Part shown: positions 14,994 to 23,950 of the stretch, one piece after another
How positions within the stretch are numbered: the stretch's first letter is position 1
Layout of the letters: the number at the start of each line of letters is the position of its first letter
DNA from: Pseudomonas sp. BN411
GTDB taxonomy: Bacteria > Pseudomonadota > Gammaproteobacteria > Pseudomonadales > Pseudomonadaceae
Direction of reading: 5' to 3'
Length of the DNA stretch: 36,040 nucleotides
NCBI RefSeq assembly: GCF_029871235.1
Contig: NZ_SSOM01000062.1
Span: 1 to 36,040, forward strand
The notes under the pieces: generated by a model
What the model saw: only the letters and a program-made list of their open reading frames with translations
The model's database searches: none
What the model was told of the DNA's origin: nothing
Position numbers and translations under genes: made by a program

Positions 14994-17228
14994 ATGTACC
15001 TTCCGAGAGACGCGTCAAGGGCACGCCTCAGGGAAGCTGAACATGCACGGAAGAATTTCGCTGACCTGGCGAATGCCTTTACTAAAGGGGAAGTCACACG
15101 ACGCGACTTCATCAAATGGGGCTTGGCGACTTCCAGTGGCTTGCTGGTTCCCGTACACGGCCTGACTCCCTTCTCCAGCAGCGCCTACGCGGAGACGTTC
15201 GACATCCCCACGGGGTTGTCACCCAGCCCACTGTTCGGCGTACAACCTTTCACCCAACCGATGCCACGCTTCGATGTACTGCCCCGCAAGGCCTTCACCT
15301 TCGGCGCGGGTGTGATGAACCCCATTCCCGCATTTCCGCGCGTGCCCGGCCCTGACCCGACCGAACAGGCCAACACCAAGCAGCAACCGGTTCCCGCCGT
15401 ACTGGGCGGTGGCACCGGCCCCATCGAGGGACGGCCACCGGGACCGATCTGGGCCCACCAGCAGTGGACGAATTTCCCACCCCAGGTAGCGGTGGAGGTC
15501 ACCCAGGAGGGCGCCAAGCCCAACACTGTCTACAACCCCGGTGTGCCGTCGAGCCTGAACTCCGGCATCAACGCTTCTGCGGCCTTCAAGCCGCGCTTCC
15601 ACCCCAACCTGCCGGACCAGGGACCGCTGGCGTTATGGACCTTCAATGGCACCCTGCCGCCCAAGCTGCTGATCGGCCGTTATCACGAGTCGATCCTGTT
15701 CCGTCACCACAACCGTCTGCCGGATGATCCAGCGCAGAACGGAGGCTTCGGTATCCACACCATCAGTACCCATGAACACAACGGCCACCATGGGGCGGAG
15801 AACGACGGATTCACCGGGGCCTATTTCTTCCCCCGGCAGTATTACGACTACCACTACCCGATCTGCCACGGTGGCTACAACACCGTCAACACGGGCGCCA
15901 ACGACCCGCGTTGTGGTTCGCCCGACGATGCCGGTGGTATCGAGAACGTCCAGGGTGACTTCCACGAAACCATGAGCACCCACTGGTTCCACGACCACAT
16001 GTTCAGCTTCACCTCGCAGAACGTGTACAAGGGCAACGCCGGGATGTTCAACATCTACAGCAGCCTGGACCGCGGCAACGAGGAGTTGAACGACGGCGTG
16101 AACCTGCGCCTGCCCAGTGGCTCGGCCAAGTCGTTCGGCAACCTCGACTACGACGTGAACCTGATGCTCGCCGACAAGGCCTGGGACCAGGACGGCCAAC
16201 TGGCGATGGATATCTTCGACTTCGACGGTTTCCTCGGCGACGTGATGACGGTGAACCTGGTCTACAAGCCGTATTTCGAAGTGGAACGGCGTAAGTACCG
16301 CTTCCGCATCCTCAATGCGGCGGTGGCACGGTTCTTCAAGCTGGCCCTGAGCGATGCCTCGCCGATGATCCAGATCGCCAACGACGGCAACCTGCTGCCA
16401 ACGCCGGTGGTACTCAACACGCTGGACGAAATGGGCATCGCCGAGCGCTACGACATCGTCATCGACTTCAAGCGCTACAAGGTTGGCGACAAAGTGTGGT
16501 TCGTGAACCTCGCCGAACACGAAAATGGCCGGCGGCCGAAAGAGGACCTGTCCCTGCGCGAAGCGCTGTCGGGCAACTCCAGCGATCCCTGCGTGGGCCG
16601 TTTCCTTGAGTTCCGCATTGTGCGCGACCCGGCGCGGCCCGATGTCAGCCAGGTACCGGACAAACTGATCCAGAACCCGGACTTGACCAGGATACCGGTA
16701 GCCGCCCAGCGCACCTTCGAGTTCGGCCGTGGGGCGAAGCAGAACAGCTCCGACCCGATTACCAGCTTCCTGGGCCCGTGGGGCATCAAGGTCGACGGGG
16801 TAACCACGCTGGCAGCGGACTTCGGTCGGATTTCGGCCGGACCGCGTTTCGGCACCCGCGAGATCTGGACCTTGAGGAATGGTGGCGGCGGCTGGGATCA
16901 CCCGATCCACATCCACTTCGAGGAGGGCCAGATCCTCGCCCGCGACGGCAAGGCGAGCAACGTGCCGGCCTGGGAACGTGGGCGCAAGGACGCCTACCGC
17001 CTGCACCCTGGAGGCAGCGTCACGCTCACCATGCAGTTCCGCGACTTCGGCGGGATGTTCATGGAGCACTGCCACAACACCACGCACGAAGACAACGCCA
17101 TGCTCTTGCGCTGGGAAATCGACGATGCCGGCGGCGCCTTCCTGCGACCGTTGCCAACGCCGATACCAACGCCGCAGGGCGTGAAGTTCGTGCCGCCTGA
17201 CGAGATCCTGCCCACCGCGTTCCGCTAG
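14994..17228 (+). CDS. Tat-exported multicopper oxidase
   Basis: A 744-aa three-domain multicopper oxidase. A long N-region (1-35) precedes the twin-arginine motif TRRDFIKWG (R36-R37) and a hydrophobic stretch ending near SSAYA. All copper motifs are present: HEH (260-262), HWFHDH (330-335), HPIHIH (636-641) and HCH-H-M (H692, C693, H694, H698, M703), giving T1, T2 and T3 sites. The T1 axial ligand is Met. Such enzymes reduce O2 while oxidising metals (Cu+, Mn2+, Fe2+) or phenolic compounds; bilirubin-oxidase- and manganese-oxidase-type activities are possible, and I cannot choose. The gene starts an operon with a SCO1-cytochrome c fusion 9 bp downstream, which would supply copper or redox chemistry. 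It interrupts the usual ped gene order and is probably an insertion. Confidence 0.9.
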   Translation: MYLPRDASRARLREAEHARKNFADLANAFTKGEVTRRDFIKWGLATSSGLLVPVHGLTPFSSSAYAETFDIPTGLSPSPLFGVQPFTQPMPRFDVLPRKAFTFGAGVMNPIPAFPRVPGPDPTEQANTKQQPVPAVLGGGTGPIEGRPPGPIWAHQQWTNFPPQVAVEVTQEGAKPNTVYNPGVPSSLNSGINASAAFKPRFHPNLPDQGPLALWTFNGTLPPKLLIGRYHESILFRHHNRLPDDPAQNGGFGIHTISTHEHNGHHGAENDGFTGAYFFPRQYYDYHYPICHGGYNTVNTGANDPRCGSPDDAGGIENVQGDFHETMSTHWFHDHMFSFTSQNVYKGNAGMFNIYSSLDRGNEELNDGVNLRLPSGSAKSFGNLDYDVNLMLADKAWDQDGQLAMDIFDFDGFLGDVMTVNLVYKPYFEVERRKYRFRILNAAVARFFKLALSDASPMIQIANDGNLLPTPVVLNTLDEMGIAERYDIVIDFKRYKVGDKVWFVNLAEHENGRRPKEDLSLREALSGNSSDPCVGRFLEFRIVRDPARPDVSQVPDKLIQNPDLTRIPVAAQRTFEFGRGAKQNSSDPITSFLGPWGIKVDGVTTLAADFGRISAGPRFGTREIWTLRNGGGGWDHPIHIHFEEGQILARDGKASNVPAWERGRKDAYRLHPGGSVTLTMQFRDFGGMFMEHCHNTTHEDNAMLLRWEIDDAGGAFLRPLPTPIPTPQGVKFVPPDEILPTAFR

Positions 17229-17237
17229 GAGGTCGCC

Positions 17238-18203
17238 ATGGGCGGCTTGAAATGGCTGGTACTGCTGGCCGTCAGTGCGCTGACGGCCAGCGGGATTGCG
17301 CTCGCTGCGCAGCCCTGGGGCCCCGGGTACTTCCCCGATGTGCCTCTGATCACCCAGGACGGCCAAACCGTACACCTTTATCAGGACCTGCTGAAAGGCA
17401 AGCTGGTGGCGATAAACATGATCTTCACCTCCTGCCCGGACAGCTGCCCACTCAGCACGGCCAACCTGGCCAGAGTGCAGAAACAGCTAGGAGACCAGGC
17501 CGCGAACATCCACTTCTACTCCATAACCGTCGACCCCGAGACCGACACGCCGGAGGTGCTCAAGGCCTATGCCGAGAAGTTCCACGCGGGGCCGAACTGG
17601 CTGTTCCTGACCGGCAAGCCGGAGGACATTCGCCTGGCGCAAAGGAAGCTGGGGCTGTGGTCCAGCACCGATGCCGAGGACCCGGACGCACACCTGACCA
17701 GCCTGTCGGTAGGCAATGAAGCCACTGGCCAGTGGATGCGGCAATCCACCCTGGACAACCCCAATTTCCTCGCGGCCAAGCTCAGTACCTTCCTGCTGGG
17801 CTGGCAGAACCAGCGCGGAGTGGCTACCCAGAGCTATACGAACGTGCCGCCCATCACCAACCCCGACGCCGGCCGCCTGTTGTTCCGCAAGACCTGTGCG
17901 GCCTGCCACACCATCGGGAAGGGCGAGGCGCTGGGACCCGATCTGCGAGGGGTGACCACGCGGCGCGACAAGGACTGGTTGCGGCGCTTCATCAAGGCCC
18001 CAGACCAGATGCTGGAGCAAGGGGACCCGATTGCCGTGGAACTGTTCAATCGCCACAACCAGGTGCGCATGCCCAACCTGCACCTGGGTGACGAGGATGT
18101 GGAGGCGCTGATCCACTATCTCGAACAACAAGGCACGACCCCATCGGGGCAATCGGAGTCGCCGCCCCTACCGCCGAGCGAGGGCAGCCTGGCGACCCCC
18201 TGA
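17238..18203 (+). CDS. SCO1/SenC copper chaperone fused to cytochrome c
   Basis: A 321-aa exported or membrane-anchored protein: hydrophobic N-terminus (5-24), then a SCO1/SenC thioredoxin-like domain with copper-binding TSCPDSC (C66, C70) and a candidate third ligand H152, then from about 205 a class I cytochrome c with CAACH (C220, C223, H224) and axial M278 in VRMPNLHLG. A proline/serine-rich tail ends the protein. SCO proteins deliver copper or reduce thiols at copper enzymes; the attached cytochrome suggests direct electron exchange. Coupling to the multicopper oxidase 9 bp upstream implies it matures that enzyme or takes part in its electron flow. AGGAGG lies 6 nt before the ATG. Confidence 0.9.
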   Translation: MGGLKWLVLLAVSALTASGIALAAQPWGPGYFPDVPLITQDGQTVHLYQDLLKGKLVAINMIFTSCPDSCPLSTANLARVQKQLGDQAANIHFYSITVDPETDTPEVLKAYAEKFHAGPNWLFLTGKPEDIRLAQRKLGLWSSTDAEDPDAHLTSLSVGNEATGQWMRQSTLDNPNFLAAKLSTFLLGWQNQRGVATQSYTNVPPITNPDAGRLLFRKTCAACHTIGKGEALGPDLRGVTTRRDKDWLRRFIKAPDQMLEQGDPIAVELFNRHNQVRMPNLHLGDEDVEALIHYLEQQGTTPSGQSESPPLPPSEGSLATP

Positions 18204-18220
18204 GGGTCGAGGAGGTACAG

Positions 18221-18715
18221 ATGAACATCAATCGAAGGCATCTACCCGCCGCACTGCTGACCTTCGCCGGTCTGGTGGCTGCCACGGCATCGGGCATCGC
18301 CAATGCCCTGCCGCTGTTCACGCGCAGGGCAGACCAACTGGTGATCCCCATCGCCGGCACCGTGACCACCGCCACCGAGGACATCAGCCTGAATGGCACC
18401 GCACGCATCAGGAGCACCGGATTCAGCGACCCCGACTTCAATGGGCCGCCGGGGGCCATCCTGTTCATCGACTTCCTCAACGTGGTGGGGGCCGGACTGA
18501 CCAGCAAGACCCGCTTCTTCGCTCATGGCGAGAACCGCGTGGTGCGTGAACTGCGCCCGACCGACGTGGTGGAGCTGACCTTCCTCATCACACCGGTCAA
18601 CGCCAAGGCCACGGCGGTCGCTATCCCCGTGCTGGCCACCTTCCAGCTGACCTTCAACGTCGACCAGGGCCAGCTCACTGCCGCTACAGCGAGCTTCTCG
18701 ACGCCTGACTTCTGA
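18221..18715 (+). CDS. Exported protein of unknown function in the multicopper oxidase operon
   Basis: A 164-aa protein I do not recognise. Residues 1-29 look like a signal peptide (LPAALLTFAGLVAATASGIANA) with a basic NINRRH start. The rest is beta-rich with alternating hydrophobic residues (LVIPIAGTVTTAT, GAILFIDFLNVVGAGL, LTFNVDQGQLTAATASF) and has no cysteine, no histidine cluster and no metal motif. It starts 17 bp after the SCO-cytochrome gene with GGAGG upstream, so it is part of that operon and may be a periplasmic partner of the oxidase. Confidence 0.7.
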   Translation: MNINRRHLPAALLTFAGLVAATASGIANALPLFTRRADQLVIPIAGTVTTATEDISLNGTARIRSTGFSDPDFNGPPGAILFIDFLNVVGAGLTSKTRFFAHGENRVVRELRPTDVVELTFLITPVNAKATAVAIPVLATFQLTFNVDQGQLTAATASFSTPDF

Positions 18716-18756
18716 CCCGTCGGTGGCCGCTGCCGGGCGCGGGCCGGCAGGGCCAT

Positions 18757-18809
18757 CTACTACTTTGGTACGAGTTGCCCCCTCTCAACGTCGAATACCA
18801 AAAGCAGCG
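18757..18809 (+). promoter_or_regulatory. Operator copies upstream of the CxxxCW gene
   Basis: CTACTACTTTGGTAC (18757-18771) differs at one base from the 10798 operator. A second, inverted and weaker copy, ATACCAAAAGCAGCG (18795-18809), follows. TAAAAA at 18832 is 30 bp from the second centre but leaves only about 10 nt of leader; TAATGG at 18821 is an alternative -10. The operator is clear; the promoter start is not. Confidence 0.55.
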
Positions 18810-18853
18810 GCGCTGGCCTGTAATGGCTGCATAAAAAGAACAGAGCGTCCGCC

Positions 18854-19399
18854 ATGAAGCGCTTACTCACCTGCCTTGCCTGTGTTGTCCTCGCGTTGCC
18901 CGCCGTCGCCGGCGAGGCGGCCGACACCCCGCTGTTCTCCGCCGACGGCTATCGCCTGACGCGCTACCGCAGCCCTACCCCAGCCCAGGCCGAAGCCGCC
19001 CGGACCCTGGATACCCCCCAGCTCCAGGCCCAGTTGAAGGCGCAGCCCGACACCCTGCTGGTCGACGTCTACCGCCGCCAGTGGCTGCAGGGGCAATTCA
19101 TCGAAGACGAGCCCCACGCCAACCTGCCCGGCAGCCTCTGGCTGGCCAACACCGGTGACGGCGAACTCAGCACCCAATGGCAGGACTACTTCAGCCGCAA
19201 CCTCCAGCTGGCCAGTGGCGGCCGACACGACCGCGCCCTGGTGTTCTACTGCCGCTCCGACTGCTGGCTCAGCTGGAACGCGGTGAAGCGCGCCGCCGCG
19301 CTGGGCTACACCAACCTCTACTGGTACCGTGACGGAATCGACGCCTGGGAGCAGGCCGGCCTGCCCCTGCAGCCCGCCCGTCCCGTGCCCTTCCCCTGA
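18854..19399 (+). CDS. PQQ-dependent catabolism-associated CxxxCW motif protein (rhodanese-like)
   Basis: A 181-aa exported protein with signal peptide 1-19 (LACVVLALPAVA) and a rhodanese-like fold. The motif FYCRSDCWLSW holds C133, C137 and W138 where rhodaneses have their active-site loop; this CxxxCW signature defines a family found with PQQ alcohol dehydrogenase clusters. A redox or thiol-transfer role in the periplasm, perhaps with the SoxYZ-like carrier, is inferred. The operator copies upstream put it in the same regulon. The regulator gene agmR follows 53 bp downstream on the same strand, so they may be co-transcribed. Confidence 0.85.
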   Translation: MKRLLTCLACVVLALPAVAGEAADTPLFSADGYRLTRYRSPTPAQAEAARTLDTPQLQAQLKAQPDTLLVDVYRRQWLQGQFIEDEPHANLPGSLWLANTGDGELSTQWQDYFSRNLQLASGGRHDRALVFYCRSDCWLSWNAVKRAAALGYTNLYWYRDGIDAWEQAGLPLQPARPVPFP

Positions 19400-19452
19400 T
19401 CCGGCGTGTCCGGGCATGCCGCACCATAATGAGAAAAACGAGGTGAAAGGCC

Positions 19453-20115
19453 GTGTACAAAATCCTGATTGCCGATGACCACCCGCTGTTCCGCGAAGCC
19501 ATCCATAACGTCATCAGCGACGGCTTCCCGGAAAGCGAAGTGATGGAGACCGCCGACCTGGACAGCGCCCTGGCGCTGACCCAGGAGCACGACGACCTTG
19601 ACCTGATCCTGCTGGACCTGAACATGCCCGGCATGCACGGCCTGAACGGGCTGATCAACCTGCGCAACGAAGCGCCGACGGTGCCGGTGGTGATCGTCTC
19701 CGCCGAACAGGACAAGCAGGTTGTGCTGCAGGCCATCACCTACGGCGCGGTGGGCTTCATCACCAAGTCCTCGCCACGGGCGCAGATGACCGACGCCATC
19801 GAGCAGATACTCAACGGCAACGTCTACCTGCCGTCGGACATCATCCGCACCCAGAAGACCTCGCCGCGCCGCCACCACGAAGAAGCCAGCATCCCGCCCG
19901 AGCTGTTGCAGGCCCTGACCCGCAAGCAGCTGCTGGTACTGGAGCGGATGACCAAGGGCGAATCCAACAAGCAGATCGCCTACAACCTGGACATCGCCGA
20001 AACCACGGTGAAGGCCCATGTTTCGGCCATCCTGCGCAAGCTCAACGTGCACAACCGGGTGCAGGCCATTCTCTCGGCCAGCGATATCGACTTCACTGCT
20101 TACCTGCGTCGCTGA
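19453..20115 (+). CDS. agmR: LuxR/NarL-type response regulator, AgmR/ErbR type
   Basis: A 220-aa response regulator. The receiver domain (1-120) has the acidic pair D8-D9, phospho-acceptor D55 ([10 protein letters not shown]) and a KSS segment; the C-terminal LuxR helix-turn-helix (about 155-215) shows [29 protein letters not shown] sequence and [14 protein letters not shown]. It corresponds to AgmR/ErbR (PA1978) and PedR1 of P. putida, which activate PQQ alcohol oxidation genes. The start is GTG at 19453 with AAAGG close upstream. It is the best candidate to bind the repeated CTACTNCYTTGGTAN site, since NarL-type dimers bind short near-palindromes. The cognate kinase may be the hybrid kinase at 21380-23950 or one outside the window. 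Confidence 0.9.
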   Translation: MYKILIADDHPLFREAIHNVISDGFPESEVMETADLDSALALTQEHDDLDLILLDLNMPGMHGLNGLINLRNEAPTVPVVIVSAEQDKQVVLQAITYGAVGFITKSSPRAQMTDAIEQILNGNVYLPSDIIRTQKTSPRRHHEEASIPPELLQALTRKQLLVLERMTKGESNKQIAYNLDIAETTVKAHVSAILRKLNVHNRVQAILSASDIDFTAYLRR

Positions 20116-20143
20116 CCATCCGGGTACTTCCCTAAGGACGACC

Positions 20144-21001
20144 ATGCCTGCCGCCCGCACGCTGCTGTTCACGGCCCTGGCCATGCTGGCCTTCGCCGGC
20201 AATTCCCTGCTCTGCCGCCTCGCCCTCAAGCACACCGACATAGACGCGGTGAGTTTCACCGTCATCCGCATCGCCTCCGGCGCCCTGATGCTCTGGCTGC
20301 TGCTGCGCCTGCGCCGTCAGCCCCTGGCCGCTACCGGCAACTGGCGCGCGGCCGCGGCGCTGTTCGTCTACGCCGCCGCCTTCTCCTACGCTTACCTGCA
20401 ACTGGACGCCGGCGCCGGGGCGCTGCTGCTGTTCGGCGCGGTGCAGCTGTGCATGGTGGTCTTCGGCCTTGTGCGCGGTGAACGCCTGAACCTGCAACAG
20501 GCCCTGGGCTTCGCGCTGGCGACCGGGGGACTGGTGGTCCTGCTGCTGCCCGGTGCCAGTGCACCGCCGCTGGTGGGCGGCCTGCTGATGCTGCTCGCGG
20601 GTCTCGCCTGGGGCGCCTACACCCTGCTCGGGCGCCAGGCCGGCCTGCCGCTGGCGGCCACCGCCGGTAACTTCATCCGCGCCCTGCCGTTCGCCGCGCT
20701 GCTCATGCTGCCCTTCATCGACCAACTGCGCCTCGACCTGCCGGGCCTCATCTACGCCGTGCTTTCCGGCGCCCTGACCTCCGGCATCGGCTACGCCATC
20801 TGGTACAGCGCCCTCCCCGGCCTCGGCGCCCTCCAGGCCGCCAGCGTGCAACTGAGCGTCCCTGTCCTTGCAGCACTCGGCGGAGCGCTGCTGCTGGGCG
20901 AACACATCAGCCTGCGCCTGGCGCTGGTATCGATGGCCGTCCTCGGCGGCATCGCCCTGGTGCTGCGGGCGAAGTTCCAGGCGGTGCCGGAGCGGGCTTG
21001 A
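20144..21001 (+). CDS. DMT superfamily (EamA) transporter
   Basis: A 285-aa membrane protein with ten predicted hydrophobic segments in two EamA repeats (for example LLFTALAMLAFAGNSLLCRLAL and LLMLLAGLAWGAYTLLGRQAG), typical of drug/metabolite exporters. The substrate cannot be told. I chose the ATG at 20144 (MPAARTLLF) with AAGGA upstream; the longer frame overlaps agmR in another frame and is not coding-like. It starts 28 bp after agmR and may be co-transcribed, but nothing in it links it to alcohol oxidation. Confidence 0.88.
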   Translation: MPAARTLLFTALAMLAFAGNSLLCRLALKHTDIDAVSFTVIRIASGALMLWLLLRLRRQPLAATGNWRAAAALFVYAAAFSYAYLQLDAGAGALLLFGAVQLCMVVFGLVRGERLNLQQALGFALATGGLVVLLLPGASAPPLVGGLLMLLAGLAWGAYTLLGRQAGLPLAATAGNFIRALPFAALLMLPFIDQLRLDLPGLIYAVLSGALTSGIGYAIWYSALPGLGALQAASVQLSVPVLAALGGALLLGEHISLRLALVSMAVLGGIALVLRAKFQAVPERA

Positions 21002-21037
21002 TACACGCTTCTCTGTGGGGGCCGCTGTGCGACCCTT

Positions 21038-21363
21038 GGCGAATGAATTCGCCCCTACAAAAAAGCGCCATCCTGCATCCGGCATTCGCGTCAGCTGCTG
21101 TCCCTGTGGGGGCGAATTCATTCGCTAAAAGGGCAGATACCGAGCGGACCTGACACAGCCCTCACCCCAACCCTCTCCCAGAGGGAGAGGGGGTAGTTCG
21201 TGCCGGAGATCAGTCAGGCGCTTCTCCTGTGGGGGCGAATTCATTCGCTGAGCAGGTCGCAGACCTGCCGTAGGTTGGCGCTGAGCGAAGCGAAGCCCAA
21301 CAGCGAAGCTGACCGGTATCTTTGAGCTTCGCTCAAGCGGAACTCCGTCCGTGACAACCTACA
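21038..21363. repeat. Repeat-filled gap between convergent genes
   Basis: No gene is seen from 21002 to 21379. REP-like units lie at 21038-21060 (inverted), 21105-21125 and 21228-21248 (TGTGGGGGCGAATTCATTCGC in the last two). A hairpin CCCTCTCCC-AGA-GGGAGAGGG occupies 21171-21191. An imperfect palindrome with arms GTAGGTTG (about 21270) and CAACCTAC (about 21355) closes the stretch. These sit between the DMT gene and the kinase gene, both ending here, and may end transcription from both sides. Confidence 0.75.
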
Positions 21364-21379
21364 ACCGCGTCAAATTCCC

Positions 21380-23950
21380 TCACCGCTCCAACAAATGACT
21401 CATCGCCGTCTTCAGCTTCATCGGCCGAACCGGTTTGTGCATCAGGGTGTGGCCGAGTTCGCGCATCTGCTGCTTGAGCTCGTTGCTGTAGTTGGCGGTG
21501 ATCATCAGGGCCGGGAGCGGCGTGCTGCGGCGGGCGTTGATGGTGGCGACGGCATCGACGCCATTGCAGTCGTTGTCCAGGTGGTAGTCGGCGATCAGCA
21601 GGTCGGCGTCGGCGTGGAAGTTCTCCACCTGGCGTGCCAGGTCTTCTTCCGAGAGCGCGGTGGTGACCTGGCAGCCCCAGCCTTCCAGCAGGGTACGCAT
21701 GCCCGCGCAAATGGCGGCGTCATTGTCCAGCACCCAGATCCGCGCGCCGTTGAGCCGTTCCAGTACCGCCTCGGGCTCGCTGCGTTCCGGCTTCTGCCGG
21801 GGCACGCGCCTCGCAAGGGGCACTTCCACGGCGAACAGCGAGCCCTTGCCCAGTTCCGAAGACACATGGATGCGATGACCGAGCATGCGGGCGATCTTCT
21901 CGACGATGGCGAGGCCCAGGCCGAGCCCGCGGTCCTGCTTCTCGCGGACCACCTCCCCGCGTTTGAACTCCTGGAAAATCTCGCCGAGCTTGTCCCGGGG
22001 GATGCCGACGCCGGTATCCCAGACTTCGATCCACAGGCTCTGGCGACGACGACGGCAGCCCAGCAGGATGCGGCCTTGCGGCGTGTAGCGAATGGCGTTG
22101 CTGAGCAGGTTGCGGAGGATGCGCGCCAGCAGTTGCAGGTCGCTGCGCACCAGGGCCGAGCTGGGGACGAAGTCCAGTTGCAGGCCTTCGCTTGTGGCGA
22201 TCTGGCGGTATTCCACGGCCAGGTTGTCGAGCAGCTCGCCGACGGCGAATGACGCGATGTCCGGCTTGATCACCCCGGCATCCAGCTTGGAGATGTCCAC
22301 CAGGGTTCCCAGCAGGTTCTCCACGTCCTCCAGCGAGTTGCTGACGTTGCGCACCAGGGCCAGGTTGCACGTCTGGCTCCGCTGTTCCAGCAGCGCGCTG
22401 GTGAACAGCCGCGCGGCATTGAGCGGTTGCAGCAGGTCATGGCTGACCGCCGCGAGGAATTTGGTCTTGGACAGGTTGGCCTTTTCCGCCTCGAACTTGG
22501 CCTCGCGCAGGCGCAGTTCCATCTGGGAGCGCTCGTCGATTTCGCGACGCAGCTGGCTATTCAGTGCGGTGAGTTCGGTGGTGCGCTCGCGAACTCGCTG
22601 TTCGAGGTTCTGATAGGCCTGGTGCAGGGCCTCGGCGGTGCGGCGTCGTTCGGTGATATCGCGGATCAGCACAAAGATGCCGACCACCTCGCCGTTGGCC
22701 AGTCGATTGGGCACATAGGAGCGCAACATGCAGCGCTCCTGGCCGTTGTGGTTGGTTTCCGTGACTTCGAAGGACAGGCTTTCACCATTCAGCGCCCGTT
22801 CCACATAGGGCTCCAGGCGCAGCCAGTGTTCTTCACTGTGCACCTCGCGCAGGCTCTGGCCGAGCATCGAGCCGCGCGGCCAGCGGTACCACTCCTCGTA
22901 AACCTTGTTGGTGAACTCGTAGACCAGGTCGGCGCTCAGGTAGGCGATCAGCGCCGGCACATGGTCGGTGATCAGGCGAATCCAGCGCTCGCTTTCGGCC
23001 AGTGCCTCGGCATGGCGATAGCGTTCGGTGATGTCGGTGAAGGTGTTGACGAAGCCGCCGGTGGGCAAGGGATGGGTACGCACTTCCAGCACGCGGCCGT
23101 TGTACAGGCGCTGCTCCATCTCGCGGATGGGCCGGCTGTTGGCGTCTCGGGTGTCGGGGGTGAGCAGCGGCAGTTCGCTGTCGGCCATGACGCTAGCGAA
23201 GGTGCGGTGCGCCTCCACCGGGGCCAGCCCGCAGAGTTCGAGGAAGCGGTGGTTCCACAGTTCCAGGATGCCCTCGGCGCTGACCATGGCCACGCCTTGG
23301 GACAGGTTGTCGACGGCACGTTGCAGCAGGCGCGACTTCTGCGCGATCGCCTGTTCGCGGCGGGCGGTTTCGCTCTGCTTCACTTCGGTGATGTCGGTAT
23401 AGAGGATCACCAGCCCGCCCTCGCGGGTGGGCCGTTCGCTGACCTGCACCCAGCGGCCGTCATGCAGCCGGTAGAGGACGTTGTCGTCGCTTCCACGATG
23501 TTCTTCGACGATCAGGCCGGTGCTGTCCGCCAGGCGACGGATCTCCGAAAGCCGGGTGCCGGCGCCGATGCGTGCGCGGGTGCGGGCCCAGAAGGACTTG
23601 AAGCGGCTATTGAAGAGGACGATGCGCTGGTCGCGGTCGAACAGCACGAAGGCGTCGGAGATGCTTTCGATGGCGTCGATCAGGTGCTGGTGGGCAGTTT
23701 CCGCCCGCAGCCTGGCGTCACTCAGCAGGCGGTTGCTGGCCTTGAGCTCGGCCATGGCCTGGTTCAGCGCATCGGTGCGCTCGCGTACCTGCTCGGCCAG
23801 CACCACCGAATGCTGGAAGGCGGCATAGCTGTCATCGCGACGGGAAGCGCTGGACTCCACCCGCTCGATCAGGGCCGCATTGATGCGGCGCAGCTTGCAG
23901 TTCTCTTCCTCCAGCGCAGCCAGCCGCGTTTGCTGTTCAGCGGCATCCAT
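21380..23950 (-). CDS. Hybrid PAS-domain sensor histidine kinase, ErcS'-like
   Basis: An 856-aa cytoplasmic kinase without membrane segments. Order: coiled coil (about 5-85), PAS 1 (85-190), PAS 2 (205-310), PAS 3 (320-435), coiled coil, HisKA with H504 (FLAAVSHDLLQPLN), HATPase with N-box RNLLSNAIRYTPQG, DTGVGI and GLGLGLAI, then a receiver domain with D788 (LLIADYHLD) and K839. PAS domains suggest sensing of redox state or a small ligand. Its position beside a FIST protein near agmR matches PA1975-PA1976 (ercS') in the P. aeruginosa ethanol oxidation network. I chose the ATG at 23950 (MDAAEQQTRL), which overlaps the FIST stop by 14 bp with a GGGGG site before it, so translation is probably coupled. 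Confidence 0.9.
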   Translation of the reverse strand: MDAAEQQTRLAALEEENCKLRRINAALIERVESSASRRDDSYAAFQHSVVLAEQVRERTDALNQAMAELKASNRLLSDARLRAETAHQHLIDAIESISDAFVLFDRDQRIVLFNSRFKSFWARTRARIGAGTRLSEIRRLADSTGLIVEEHRGSDDNVLYRLHDGRWVQVSERPTREGGLVILYTDITEVKQSETARREQAIAQKSRLLQRAVDNLSQGVAMVSAEGILELWNHRFLELCGLAPVEAHRTFASVMADSELPLLTPDTRDANSRPIREMEQRLYNGRVLEVRTHPLPTGGFVNTFTDITERYRHAEALAESERWIRLITDHVPALIAYLSADLVYEFTNKVYEEWYRWPRGSMLGQSLREVHSEEHWLRLEPYVERALNGESLSFEVTETNHNGQERCMLRSYVPNRLANGEVVGIFVLIRDITERRRTAEALHQAYQNLEQRVRERTTELTALNSQLRREIDERSQMELRLREAKFEAEKANLSKTKFLAAVSHDLLQPLNAARLFTSALLEQRSQTCNLALVRNVSNSLEDVENLLGTLVDISKLDAGVIKPDIASFAVGELLDNLAVEYRQIATSEGLQLDFVPSSALVRSDLQLLARILRNLLSNAIRYTPQGRILLGCRRRRQSLWIEVWDTGVGIPRDKLGEIFQEFKRGEVVREKQDRGLGLGLAIVEKIARMLGHRIHVSSELGKGSLFAVEVPLARRVPRQKPERSEPEAVLERLNGARIWVLDNDAAICAGMRTLLEGWGCQVTTALSEEDLARQVENFHADADLLIADYHLDNDCNGVDAVATINARRSTPLPALMITANYSNELKQQMRELGHTLMHKPVRPMKLKTAMSHLLER

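Noticed and set aside
15633-17375. A 580-codon minus-strand frame opposite the multicopper oxidase
   Set aside because: The plus strand has all copper motifs and a Tat signal; the antisense product is low-complexity Val/Gly/His-rich sequence.
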